Source: Acidobacteriota bacterium
Lineage (GTDB): Bacteria > Acidobacteriota > Terriglobia > Terriglobales > Acidobacteriaceae
DNA length: 53,768 nucleotides
Direction of reading: 5' to 3'
Assembly: GCA_003225055.1 (NCBI GenBank)
Contig: QIAU01000175.1
Span: 1-53,768, forward strand
Shown here: in pieces, positions 34,238 through 42,725 of the stretch
Layout: the number at the start of each line of letters is the position of its first letter
Position numbering within the stretch: the first letter of the stretch is position 1
Translations under genes and position numbers: made by a program
Notes under the pieces: model-generated
Database searches by the model: none
Seen by the model: the letters and a program-made list of their open reading frames with translations, nothing else
What the model was told of the DNA's origin: nothing

Positions 34238-34918
34238 ATGCCCGACGAGGGTCCTCCGCCAGACTTCAACGTCACTGATACACTCGGGGAACACTGGCCA
34301 CAAGCGGAGATCGACGTTCTACGGACTGCCCTTCGCGATGGCGTGGCGCGCAAGCAACTCAGCGATTGCCGCGAACTTCTTGATCACTTGGCCACGCGGC
34401 TCACAAGCGAGGAATTGCTACGAGAGCTAAGTGGCATTCCGCTGCGGGTGGGACGCAGCGCCGAGGAACTCTCTAGCGGTGTCTTTTGGTTCGCCCTCGC
34501 AGGGAACCTCGACAAGCGGGAAGGAGCGGTTCCTGTGACGCCTTTGGATGGGAAGGTCGACCTGCCTTTCCCCCTAAAGGTGCAGATGACCGTCCAAGGT
34601 TCCCATGTGCTGCGGCTCTACATTGCACTTGTCTACCTACGAGAAGGAGTTCTTGCTGAATTGATCGCAGCGAGTGCCCGTGTTGGCGGTCCTTGTTCCA
34701 ACCGGGTCAAGACGCTTCTCAACTTGGACTTCGCCCGGCGGGTTCGAAATGCGTTATCTCATGGGTCCTTCTTACCGTGCCTAGCCGGTCTGGTCTTCCG
34801 CGGTGAGAAGGGCACAGTGCTGGCGACGTCTGGTTTCTTGAGCTGGCTCTGTACAGGGCTCATGCTCATCCAGCTTCAGGCACTTGCCGCTGGCACAACA
34901 AAGCCACGAGTCACCTAA
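34238..34918 (+). CDS. Hypothetical protein with HEPN-like RNxxxH motif
   Basis: A 226-aa protein I cannot assign to a named family. It is mainly helical and soluble, with a proline-rich middle (VTPLDGKVDLPFPLKV). Near residue 168 it has FARRVRNALSHGSF, in which RNALSH fits the R-N-x-x-x-H motif of HEPN ribonuclease-type domains found in toxins and defence proteins. The surroundings (tRNA scar, BrnT pair) are what one expects for a defence or toxin gene. No catalytic role is proven. ATG 34238 has only a weak Shine-Dalgarno. Confidence 0.6.
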   Translation: MPDEGPPPDFNVTDTLGEHWPQAEIDVLRTALRDGVARKQLSDCRELLDHLATRLTSEELLRELSGIPLRVGRSAEELSSGVFWFALAGNLDKREGAVPVTPLDGKVDLPFPLKVQMTVQGSHVLRLYIALVYLREGVLAELIAASARVGGPCSNRVKTLLNLDFARRVRNALSHGSFLPCLAGLVFRGEKGTVLATSGFLSWLCTGLMLIQLQALAAGTTKPRVT

Positions 34919-35062
34919 AGAGGTCCAGCCGACGGCAACAGGCCCGCTTGCCCAGCGCCGACGGAAGCTCTGACTGCGTCATCGTCTCCCTGTTCAACGT
35001 TCTAAACACGTGCTCAAAACGCTCGCAATTGTTCATTGTGCTTTCGGAGCGCTCCGGAAATG

Positions 35063-35090
35063 TTGGGTATAGCGTCGTTCGGTTTATACT
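35063..35090 (+). promoter_or_regulatory. BrnT promoter, possibly leaderless
   Basis: TTGGGT (35063-35068), 16 bp, TATACT (35085-35090). The ATG at 35099 lies only 9 bases after the -10, close to where transcription should start, so the message may be leaderless; this fits the lack of a Shine-Dalgarno. GTATA (35067-35071) and TATAC (35085-35089) form an inverted repeat that could be the operator of the toxin-antitoxin complex. Confidence 0.55.
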
Positions 35091-35098
35091 GAGTTCGG

Positions 35099-35374
35099 AT
35101 GGAATTCGAATGGGACCTCCGCAAAGACGCGGCGAACCGGCGGAAGCACGGCATTGGTTTCCGGGAAGCGACAACGGTTTTTGGCGATCCGTTCGCGACA
35201 ACATTTCCGGATGTCGACCATTCGATATCCGCGCAGCGATTTCTGACTATAGGTGCGTCAGCGGGCGGGCGTCTCCTAGTCGTGGCGCACACTGAAACCG
35301 AAGAAAGCATACGCATCATCAGCGCGAGAGCAGTTACGCGATCGGAAAGAAAATTTTATGAAGAGAACCGTTGA
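35099..35374 (+). CDS. brnT: BrnT-family ribonuclease toxin
   Basis: A 91-aa type II toxin with the RelE-like fold of BrnT. The family opening is clear: FEWDLRKDAANRRKHGIGF, then EATTVFGDPFATTFPDVDHS, and the end ESIRIISARAVTRSERKFYE with the conserved RIISAR. BrnT acts as a ribonuclease. The antitoxin gene overlaps the 3' end by 17 bp. Length is normal. It sits in the accessory block near the tRNA scar. Confidence 0.92.
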   Translation: MEFEWDLRKDAANRRKHGIGFREATTVFGDPFATTFPDVDHSISAQRFLTIGASAGGRLLVVAHTETEESIRIISARAVTRSERKFYEENR

Positions 35375-35645
35375 GCATCGGAATCGCAACGGCATGCGGC
35401 AGGAGTACGATTTTGCGTCCATGAAGGGTGGCATTCGGGGCAAGCACTTCGAGGAGTATCGGAGAGGGACGAACGTTGTCGTGCTGAAGCCAGATGTCGC
35501 CGAGGCGTTCCCTACCGAAGATGCCGTCAACGAAGCGCTTCGTGGCATCCTCACCACGGCACGCGCAGTGCGACGAATTGGTGGCCTAACTGATCGTGCG
35601 CTGCAGTCCACCCCCAGCGCACCGAAGCGCCGTCGCCGCAGCTAA
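35358..35645 (+). CDS. Antitoxin partner of BrnT
   Basis: A 95-aa protein whose gene starts inside brnT, so synthesis is coupled. It contains MRQEYDFASMKGGIRGKHFE and GTNVVVLKPDVAEAFPTEDA, the pattern of small antitoxin-like proteins that accompany BrnT/RelE-type toxins, with a ribbon-helix-helix-type region (VNEALRGILTTARAV) and a basic tail. It lacks the typical BrnA wording, so I do not give it the brnA name. Its role would be to bind the toxin and repress the promoter at 35063-35090. Confidence 0.8.
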   Translation: MKRTVEHRNRNGMRQEYDFASMKGGIRGKHFEEYRRGTNVVVLKPDVAEAFPTEDAVNEALRGILTTARAVRRIGGLTDRALQSTPSAPKRRRRS

Positions 35646-35710
35646 ACCGACAATCCCCGAACCAGAACGCGATGCCGCCGTTGCCGTAGAACCGGCGATC
35701 TACGGGGGAT

Positions 35711-35741
35711 TTGTTCCCAATTGTTCCCAAAACTGGGAACA
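35711..35741. repeat. TTGTTCCCAA direct repeat and TGTTCCCA palindrome
   Basis: TTGTTCCCAA occurs twice in tandem (35711-35720, 35721-35730); the second copy forms an inverted repeat TGTTCCCA/TGGGAACA (35722-35729 and 35734-35741) with a 4-base loop. A similar TTGTTCCCAATTTGTTCC word occurs near 33990 beside the tRNA scar. It may be a terminator stem or an island-border motif. Confidence 0.5.
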
Positions 35742-35879
35742 GGAACAGCCAAACAGCGACGAAGGAAGGTAAGGAAGGAAGGAAGGCTCCCCTGGCGAAA
35801 ATGCCGGTCGCGCGTGAGTCGGCAAGACGCTCGAGGTGTGTCCTTCCCGCAGCCCCCGGCACAAACTTTCTGGACTTGA

Positions 35880-36140
35880 CCATTCCTCAAATAGCGCTTG
35901 TACATCAGTTGTGACCAGAACGAGGCGGGAATCCTGACCGATTCTCCGGCGGTCATCGGAATTCGCTGAAGGTGTCACCAAAACCACACACACCGAACGA
36001 TCAGAAGGTTCAAAAACAATCCAGCGGCCACCAGACGGCACATGTTCGTCGACTACCAAGCGAAATCAGAGTTGGTCGACATAAAACCTCAGGCGATCCG
36101 GATTGCCGCTGCTGTTGTAGGCCTTTACGCCGCCGCGATA
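35880..36140 (-). pseudogene. VOC (glyoxalase-like) protein, broken
   Basis: Read on the minus strand: DRLRFYVDQL, then TGA, then FRLVVDEHVPSGGRWIVFEP. The stretch continues with VCVVLVTPSA, DDRRRIG and LVLVTTDVQALFEEW. This is a VOC-fold protein in which the glycine expected after YVDQL has become a stop (GGA to TGA). Upstream there is no start region, only GYRGGVKAYNSSGNP. After LFEEW similarity ends and the second half of the fold is lost. Confidence 0.7.
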
Positions 36141-36523
36141 ACCTGTTCCTCATCTGGGCGATGTCCATGTCGAAGCCGAATCTTTGCGCTTCTGCTTTCA
36201 GGGCTTGAGACATTTTGGCGACCCGCTTTGAAGCCGAGGAGGAACATCCATTGCGAAACTACGGCCAACTGCCGTTAGGGCTTCAGACGTTTAGCGAAGC
36301 CCGCATTGGTGCTACTCCTTCCAAGGTCAAAAGGACTCGAAAGCACATCGACGAAGTGATGTCACACACCTTTGGGCGAAATTCGGCCCTACCCCCAATC
36401 AACGTCCTGACGTCGCGGATATCGCAGAGGGCGCTCCGGGAATGGGAGGCAGGTCTTACCCTTTCGCTGCGGCCTTTGCTTGAGAACCGCCCACGCCCAG
36501 GCAGGTGTTGTCTCGCTTATCTC

Positions 36524-36558
36524 TACAGCTTTTCCCGGACGTACAGCTTCTCCCGGAT
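36524..36558. repeat. Tandem 18-bp repeat (TACAGCTTYTCCCGGA)
   Basis: TACAGCTTTTCCCGGAC at 36524-36540 is followed after one base by TACAGCTTCTCCCGGAT at 36542-36558. Function unknown. Confidence 0.6.
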
Positions 36559-36750
36559 TGACTACTTAGAGCTCAAAATGGCATAAAGCCGTGGCTTGGA
36601 CGATTGGTAACTCGACAGGCCATTGTTGCCCCATCCGATTCCTTCACAAATGACTTGCGCTCCGAACCAAAAGTTTCTTGGTGTGCATCCATCGGCGCCG
36701 GACAACGCGGTGTTTGCCTGCGGCCATAAGTGAACCGGGGAAGGAGGGCC

Positions 36751-39027
36751 ATGAGAGTTATTACTGCATTCGAAGGGATGTGGCCAGAAACAGCCAGATC
36801 GTCGAAGCTCTCCCGCTACGCGGAGAAGACGCATGTAGGGAGCACTTTGACCTTCCGAAAACTGATGATTACACAGATGCTTGGTCATAGCTTGACGAAG
36901 GTCCTTCCTGCGCTGTGCTTCTTCCTCGGCTCTCTGGCCAATGCGCAGGTCAACGGGGTCGCCGACAAACCATATCTGGGCTGGAGTAGCTTTCCCGAGC
37001 AAACGATACGGAGTAATTTTCTGACTCAGGCAAATATGATCGCCCAATCGGATGCGCTGCTGGCCTCAGGCCTACAAGCCCATGGGTTCCGGTACATTAA
37101 TTTGGATTCAGGATGGCAGGGCAGTTTCGATGGTTACGGGCGCCCGATCCCCAATTCCACAAGCTTTCCCGACATCTCTGCTCTGGTAGCACACATTCAC
37201 CAGAACGGCCAAAAAGCTGGAATTTACTGGATTCCCGGTGTGGAATATCCGGCTGTTGTCGCCAACCCGACAATCCTCGGAAGGCCCTATCATATCCAGG
37301 ACATACTTGCAGTTCCGTATCGAGCAGGCAATGCCTTTGGCATACCTGGAACCACTTCTCCTTATCACTATAAGATTGACTTCTCAAAGCCGGGCGCACA
37401 GGAATATATCAATTCTGTGGTTGAGTTGTTTGCTTCATGGGGCTTTGATCTCATTAAGCTCGATGCCGTTACGCCAGGTTCCTATAGCTATAACTTATCC
37501 ATCGACAACCGAGCGGATGTACGGGCTTGGTCCACTGCGATTGCCCAAAGCGGGCGCCCGATTTGGTTGACCATCTCCTGGGCGTTGGACAAGGACTATC
37601 TTAGTACTTGGCAGCAGTATTCCAATGCGCGTCGGATTGAAGGTGACATCGACTGCGAGGGTAACTGCGCCACGAGCACGAATTGGGCTTTAACGTCATA
37701 CCGCTTTTACGACCTTGTTGGATGGCAGAACGCTTCTGGCGTCACACTGAGCTGGAATGATCTGGACTCGCTCGAGGTGGGTAGCGCGAGCTCAGGTTTG
37801 AGCGACGAAGAGCGCCGAACCGCTACGACACTATGGGCTATAGCCAACGCTCCGATCTATCTGGGCGGCGATTTGACTGCCCTGGATGCTGTCGGCAAAC
37901 AGCTGTTGAGCAATGACGAAGTGATCGCGGTAGACCAGTCCGGACATCCCGGACAGCAGATTTCAGGTGGCGACACACCGGTTTGGGCGTCAGCGCTTGG
38001 CGATGGAACGTATTATGTGGCTTTGTTCAATCTGAACGCCTTTCCCTCTCGTGTCGAATTCCCGTGGAGCAGTCTGGGCTTCGCAAATGCAACGCAGGTG
38101 CGCGATTTGTGGAATCACCTTGACCTTGGAAACTTTAACCACGGCTTCAGTGCGGTTATTCCTGGCCACGGTGCACGACTGCTGAAGCTGACGGCAAGAG
38201 GACATGTTGCGGAGTCGCCCTCGGCCATTTCGCAGAGCTATGAGGCGGAATCAGCCACGCTAAATGGTACAGCTGTGCTTGCCAAGTGCCCGGCCTGCTC
38301 TGGTGGAGCGAAGGTCGGCGGCCTCTGTTGTGGCGCTAATAACAATGTCATTTTCCAAAACGTCGTTGTCCCTCGGAAGGGGACCTATCTGATGGAAATC
38401 GACTCACTCACCCAGGGCCCTCGCTCGTTGCTTTTCCGCGTGAATGGCGGTCATTTCACAACGCTGAACGTAGGCGGGGGAAGTTTTTTCCTGCCATCGA
38501 GCACAACTGTCCCCCTCGAGTTGGAGGCCGGAGTTAACAGCATCCAATTCGGCAACCCCACCAGTTATGCCCCCGACTTGGATCATATTGTGATTAGCGG
38601 AAATGGATCTGCTTCTCCTCCACAGTCAATCACCTATGAAGCGGAGAATGCGACACTGGAAGGCGGGACGGGACACTTTTACTGCGCATATTGCTCGGGC
38701 GCTGCGGAGGCGGGCTTCATCGGCGGCGGTACCGGCAACAATGTGCTCTTCTCTGAAGTTACCGTCCCGGTCTCTGGAACATATGAGATGGAGATCGACT
38801 ATTTGACCAGCGGCCCGCGGTCATTCTTCATAAGCGTCAATGGGGGCCCCGATGCAGAACTGGATTTAAATGGCAGCAGCTTTAGCTTGCCCACCAGCGC
38901 TGTGATTCCGGTTCGGCTAAAGGCGGGTTCGAATACCGTCCGATTCGGGAACCCTACTGGGTACGCACCTGCGCTGGACCGCATTGCCGTACCGTTAACA
39001 CCGGCCCATACAACGACACAGGAATAA
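36751..39027 (+). CDS. GH27 alpha-galactosidase-like enzyme with two CBM-like repeats
   Basis: Secreted enzyme of about 758 aa. The barrel shows the GH27 pattern: KPYLGWSSF, GFRYINLDSGWQG, FDLIKLDAVTPG with the nucleophile Asp, and SWNDLDSLEVG with the acid/base Asp. Usual GH27 motifs are KYDNC and NDPDMLEVG, so both active-site surroundings are unusual. Two related modules follow, each starting YEAESATLNG or YEAENATLEG and ending with IQFGNPTSYAPDLDHI or VRFGNPTGYAPALDRI; they resemble CBM35/CBM6 domains and each has a CxxC pair. ATG 36751 has a perfect GGAAGGAGG, but the signal peptide begins only about 45 residues later; ATG 36865 or 36877 are alternatives without Shine-Dalgarno. Confidence 0.85.
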   Translation: MRVITAFEGMWPETARSSKLSRYAEKTHVGSTLTFRKLMITQMLGHSLTKVLPALCFFLGSLANAQVNGVADKPYLGWSSFPEQTIRSNFLTQANMIAQSDALLASGLQAHGFRYINLDSGWQGSFDGYGRPIPNSTSFPDISALVAHIHQNGQKAGIYWIPGVEYPAVVANPTILGRPYHIQDILAVPYRAGNAFGIPGTTSPYHYKIDFSKPGAQEYINSVVELFASWGFDLIKLDAVTPGSYSYNLSIDNRADVRAWSTAIAQSGRPIWLTISWALDKDYLSTWQQYSNARRIEGDIDCEGNCATSTNWALTSYRFYDLVGWQNASGVTLSWNDLDSLEVGSASSGLSDEERRTATTLWAIANAPIYLGGDLTALDAVGKQLLSNDEVIAVDQSGHPGQQISGGDTPVWASALGDGTYYVALFNLNAFPSRVEFPWSSLGFANATQVRDLWNHLDLGNFNHGFSAVIPGHGARLLKLTARGHVAESPSAISQSYEAESATLNGTAVLAKCPACSGGAKVGGLCCGANNNVIFQNVVVPRKGTYLMEIDSLTQGPRSLLFRVNGGHFTTLNVGGGSFFLPSSTTVPLELEAGVNSIQFGNPTSYAPDLDHIVISGNGSASPPQSITYEAENATLEGGTGHFYCAYCSGAAEAGFIGGGTGNNVLFSEVTVPVSGTYEMEIDYLTSGPRSFFISVNGGPDAELDLNGSSFSLPTSAVIPVRLKAGSNTVRFGNPTGYAPALDRIAVPLTPAHTTTQE

Positions 39028-39101
39028 CCGAGGAAAAACAGCTCTGATCTGACTCCATTTCCGTCCTCGGCGCGACGAGGGCACGCCGGGGCGTAGTGCG
39101 G

Positions 39102-40661
39102 TCAGCGCAGTGGTGCCGATGCACCACTGGCGGCGATCCGCGGAACTTCTTGCACCACAAACGTGTATACCGATCTTGGATACAGATCGCTGGTGTACGT
39201 CTTCGTCGCGCGATCAAACGGCAACGTATCACTGTGCTGTTTCCAGTCGGGTATCTCGCCGCCAGGAGCCGTAGTGGTGGCAATCCGCTGAACAACGCCA
39301 CCGGAAGCGTTGAACTTTGACAGATCATATCTGATCGACATTGCATCAACGCCGGTCACGGTGACAATCACCAGCTTTTGCTCGGTCTCGTCGTAAGCCG
39401 CGATCGAGTTCGGATCGTTTATCTCGATGATCTGAAAACCGGGACGCATATAGCGGGTGAATTGTCCATATACGAAGAATTTCCGATTAACGCGAACCAG
39501 GTCGGTTCGGGAATCGGGCTTGATCTGGTCCCCCGTGTCGACGTACGTGGCGTTAATAAAGCCCCACCCGGACTCCGGTTCCACCGGCTGCCAGTACACC
39601 CAGGCTTTGGGCTTGAGTTCGCGGATATCAAGAATAATGGACTCGGCCATCTCGAGGCCTGAGCCATCGGGACCGCCGTACTCGGATTGCCAGATGTCTT
39701 TGCCCCCGACGGCTTGCCGAAGAGCAATCCGGTTAGAGCCGCGATATGGATTCGTGCCTCGGTAATAGCCGTGCACATTGAGCTTGCCGATCGAGGCTCT
39801 CGTGGCGGTATCGAATGCATTCCAGGTGTGCAAGGCGACGTCCACATCGTTTTCATCGGAAGCGGCAATGGGTGTGTCGCCGAGTTGCTCTCGCTCCAGC
39901 GACCGGCGCAGTTTCTCGATAATGACTTTTTGAGTGCCAATATCGAAGTGGCAGCCCTCCTGCCGTTCTGGATACTTCCACCAGTCAGCAGACGGCTCGT
40001 TGAACGGCTCCACTGAACGGAACTTAATTCCCCAATGGTTGGCAGCGTAGCGCGCGACGGTGGCCAAATAGACAGCGAAGCGCTCGTAGTTGGCCGGCGC
40101 GAGGCAGTCGCCGCCATTGTCGCTGCCCGCAGTGCTGCGGTTGGAATTCATCCACCACATGGGGGAGTCGGAGAACAGCTCGAACACGTCTGCACCGCGC
40201 TGGCGGGCCTTGAGCATCATGGTGCGCTGGTTCAAGTCAGCGGCCCAATGCCAGCTGGGGGAGTTGGGATCCTCGCTCTTTGGATCCACCCAATATCCGT
40301 GAATATCCATTTGCCATTTCAGTTTGGGGCCTTTGTTTTCGCGCGGCTGATCGCTGCCTCCACCACCCACGTTGTAGCGTACGACATTGAGGCCGAGCCC
40401 GGGATAGCCATCGACCGACTTGAGCGTGTAAATGAGGTCCGCATAGTAATCGGCATTGCCGGTTCCGCCTATCGCACGTCCCCACCACGCCAGTGAGCTA
40501 CCCCAGCCCTCCCATTTACCTTGATCGTGATCGGGGTCGACCACAGCGACTTTCGCCACTGGCCCCGGGGTGTCGCTCAGCTCGCGGGCACGATTCGCGC
40601 CAAACATGCAACTGGCCGCCAAGGTTGTAATCAGGAGTATTGAGCGAAGCGTAACCGACAT
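39102..40661 (-). CDS. GH30 glycosidase, endo-beta-1,6-galactanase-like
   Basis: A 519-aa secreted clan-A enzyme. After a signal peptide (SILLITTLAASCMFGA) comes GWGSSLAWWGRAIGG, the opening of GH30 enzymes of the galactanase-like group. VEPFNEPSADWW carries the acid/base Glu222 and WQSEYGGPDGSG the nucleophile Glu327. A beta-domain (YGQFTRYMRPGFQIIEIND) completes the usual two-domain structure. The subfamily assignment is by resemblance; beta-1,6-galactan side chains of arabinogalactan would suit the neighbouring alpha-galactosidases and mutarotase. ATG 40661 follows GGAGGTGTTCATT. It is downstream of the mutarotase gene by 34 bp and convergent with GH27. Confidence 0.88.
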   Translation of the reverse strand: MSVTLRSILLITTLAASCMFGANRARELSDTPGPVAKVAVVDPDHDQGKWEGWGSSLAWWGRAIGGTGNADYYADLIYTLKSVDGYPGLGLNVVRYNVGGGGSDQPRENKGPKLKWQMDIHGYWVDPKSEDPNSPSWHWAADLNQRTMMLKARQRGADVFELFSDSPMWWMNSNRSTAGSDNGGDCLAPANYERFAVYLATVARYAANHWGIKFRSVEPFNEPSADWWKYPERQEGCHFDIGTQKVIIEKLRRSLEREQLGDTPIAASDENDVDVALHTWNAFDTATRASIGKLNVHGYYRGTNPYRGSNRIALRQAVGGKDIWQSEYGGPDGSGLEMAESIILDIRELKPKAWVYWQPVEPESGWGFINATYVDTGDQIKPDSRTDLVRVNRKFFVYGQFTRYMRPGFQIIEINDPNSIAAYDETEQKLVIVTVTGVDAMSIRYDLSKFNASGGVVQRIATTTAPGGEIPDWKQHSDTLPFDRATKTYTSDLYPRSVYTFVVQEVPRIAASGASAPLR

Positions 40662-40695
40662 AATGAACACCTCCAGTTTCACAGCGAGATAGGCT

Positions 40696-41655
40696 TCAGC
40701 AGAACCACTGCTGAGCGATCTGTTGCACTCGCAAGCGCAAGGTCCAGTTCTTTGTGGCACGGGGTCGGAGCAGATCGTTTTCTCCACGCGTTATCGCTTC
40801 GCACAATGAATCGGGACGTCCGCTACATGGCTCCAGTGCCACCGTGTAGTGCCCCCCACGCGCAGGATCGGGCCATCCGCCCTGGCAGGTCCAAAGGCCG
40901 ATGTATGGCACCTTCATGGGGTCAAAGCGAAAGGAAATTGATTCGCCGGAAGAAGGCTTTGCAAACGAGCAACTCCCATCCGTAAGCCGAGCAGTGAACA
41001 CTTTATCCGCCAAGCCTGCGGTCGGAGGGGCGAGGATATCAAGACGTTCGCTGCCACGATGGGTTCCCGCCACCGGCCAACGACATCTGTTGCCGAATTT
41101 CCCCAGGCGATCGTGGAGCGAGTAGTTGATCAACACCTCCTTGACCTCAGCCGGGAGGACGATTCGGCTTCCAGGGTCCACCGCCAACAGCGGATGCGCA
41201 GACCAAAGGAATTTCATATCTGAATCGCTGTCATTCACAAGCTCATAATCGATGACCACGTCTTGTGATTCGAGACGAATGGCCTTTGTTAAGTGATATG
41301 GCAGGACTCTTCCAGAGGCCGAAAGATGGAGTCGCTCACCGCTAACCCTGGCGTGCCAAGGCACGGACCATAGTTCTCCGTGATCGGGCAACAACTGCCC
41401 GCTTGGATCACGACAGGCTGAAACAGTTGGCAAACACTCATCGAAGCCGCTCGTGTCGAATGCTTCGAACGGATCGCCGTATTTCGGACGGCGGAGAGGC
41501 CGCTGTGGCTGGAGGAGAAACTCGTGGCCGCTTGCGATCCTCACCAGCGACGTCATCTTGGCGCCCAACTCCGGCAGGAATCGCACTCTTACCGTGCGAT
41601 TGTCCATGGTGACGCGACGGAAACCACCGACTGCGTCTTCTGTGATTACGGTCAT
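40696..41655 (-). CDS. Aldose-1-epimerase-like protein
   Basis: A 319-aa protein of the galactose mutarotase-like beta-sandwich superfamily. VRFLPELGAKMTSLVR, FDECLPTVSAC, LPDHGELWSVPW and the central FLWSAHPLLAVDPGS (with the catalytic-type His) fit the family. The end reads YTVALEPCSGRPDSL, where EP is the usual position of the catalytic Glu. It would interconvert alpha and beta anomers of a released sugar. No signal peptide is visible, so it should be cytoplasmic. It precedes the GH30 gene in one probable operon. Confidence 0.85.
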   Translation of the reverse strand: MTVITEDAVGGFRRVTMDNRTVRVRFLPELGAKMTSLVRIASGHEFLLQPQRPLRRPKYGDPFEAFDTSGFDECLPTVSACRDPSGQLLPDHGELWSVPWHARVSGERLHLSASGRVLPYHLTKAIRLESQDVVIDYELVNDSDSDMKFLWSAHPLLAVDPGSRIVLPAEVKEVLINYSLHDRLGKFGNRCRWPVAGTHRGSERLDILAPPTAGLADKVFTARLTDGSCSFAKPSSGESISFRFDPMKVPYIGLWTCQGGWPDPARGGHYTVALEPCSGRPDSLCEAITRGENDLLRPRATKNWTLRLRVQQIAQQWFC

Positions 41656-41701
41656 AGAAGCTGATAACTCACTCGAAGCGCTGGCTGGCTGTGAGTGGAG
41701 G

Positions 41702-42298
41702 TCACTTGTATGAGGCTGGTGTGGGGCTTAGGGGTTCGTGGATTCGGAGCACCTGATTGGCTCGTACATTTGTGAGTTTCTGCATGATGCCACTTGCCCA
41801 GCGGATATCAATACTCGCAGCCGAGGTTTCGTGCCCTAAGCCGAAATGCACCCTCCTATCGCTGGAGGAAAGATAGCTGCCGGCCGTGGTTACCGTCGCA
41901 AACTGCAATCCTTGGGCGGTCTTAATCGTGACTTCTGCGCCGATGGCATCCCGGTTGCTGCGGTGACCGACCAGATCCAGAAGGAGTCGGTGATTGTGAG
42001 CAGGTGTCTCGCTACGGAGGATGTAAAGCGGCCCATTATTTGTCGTTACTAGGGCATCGAGTTTGCCATCATTATTTACGTCCCCATTTATGTCCCCGAT
42101 TGCCATCCCCCTGCTTGCCCAGGGAGTTTGAAAGCGTGTTCCGGATCCCGCTGAGACATCGACAAAACCATGCCCGGTGTTGCGGGCGAAAAACATCGGT
42201 TCCCGGTTACGTAGTAGCTGTGGATAGACCGTGTCGAGGACATGGGCCTGAGCTATCAAGAGGTCTTTCCAGCCGTCATTGTCGGGAATGCGGCCGTG
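41702..42298 (-). pseudogene. CRTAC1/ASPIC-UnbV protein, C-terminal remnant
   Basis: Only the last 200 or so residues of a normally 500-900-aa FG-GAP/ASPIC protein remain. DNDGWKDLLIAQAHVLDTV, then GMAIGDINGDVNNDGKLDAL are FG-GAP-like calcium-binding repeats. RDAIGAEVTIKTAQGLQFAT and VHFGLGHETSAASIDIRWASG form the ASPIC/UnbV domain. The frame continues upstream to 42493, but that part is antisense to a receptor fragment and does not resemble the family. The break is at about 42300. Confidence 0.82.
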
Positions 42299-42304
42299 CA
42301 CTAG

Positions 42305-42662
42305 GAATTCACTCCTAGCCAGACGATCACACTCCAATACGTGGGAAATAATGGCCACCACCTGTTGAACGGCAACAAGCGCAACCTGCCTACGGTGCTC
42401 CGGTCCCCCGGCACTCCGGCACCAACGCGGATCGTTATATTCCCTTCCCGGGCTTTTCGCACAACCGTGATTACGTGTCTTCCGATGGCTCAAGCTATTA
42501 CCTGCCGTACAGGTTGGTTACGAGCGAAGATTCAGCGCCGGTCTCATCTGGGTAGCCAACTACACCCGTTCCAAATGCATGATGGACCGCGGTCCTTGTT
42601 TTCACGACAGAACCGCGGTGGTGCACGTGCAGGACTCTTCCAGGCTACGCGCCATTTAGCGG
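42305..42662 (+). pseudogene. TonB-receptor barrel remnant
   Basis: A plus-strand piece of receptor barrel in three frames. TLQYVGNNGHHLLNGNKRNLP reads in the first. GAPVPRHSGTNADRYIPFPG and NRDYVSSDGSSYY are in the second. VGYERRFSAGLIWVANYTRS is in the third, which then hits a stop. The order is that of the late barrel of Oar-like receptors. Two frameshifts and missing ends show it is dead. It meets the CRTAC1 remnant head to head at about 42300. Confidence 0.8.
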
Positions 42663-42725
42663 CGGAAGTGGCCGAGATACCGCAGGCTTGCTGAAGGCCT
42701 GCGGGATCTCAGTTCCATCATTAGT

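Larger units (their letters stand above)
35646..36750. other. Gene-poor region between BrnT pair and GH27
   Basis: About 1.1 kb. It contains the TGTTCCC repeats (35711-35741), a VOC pseudogene (35880-36140, minus) and a tandem 18-bp repeat at 36524-36558. Other short frames (for example 36215-36586 plus and 36562-37047 minus) show no family resemblance and are left out. Confidence 0.55.

Noticed and set aside
36215-36586. 123-aa plus frame
   Set aside because: Contains the tandem 18-bp repeat and no recognisable domain; start has no Shine-Dalgarno.
36562-37047. 161-aa minus frame before GH27
   Set aside because: Overlaps the GH27 5' region in antisense; no family resemblance.
39028-39070. 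CCGAGGA/TCCTCGG inverted repeat between GH27 and GH30 as terminator
   Set aside because: Loop of about 29 bases and no T-run; too weak to call.
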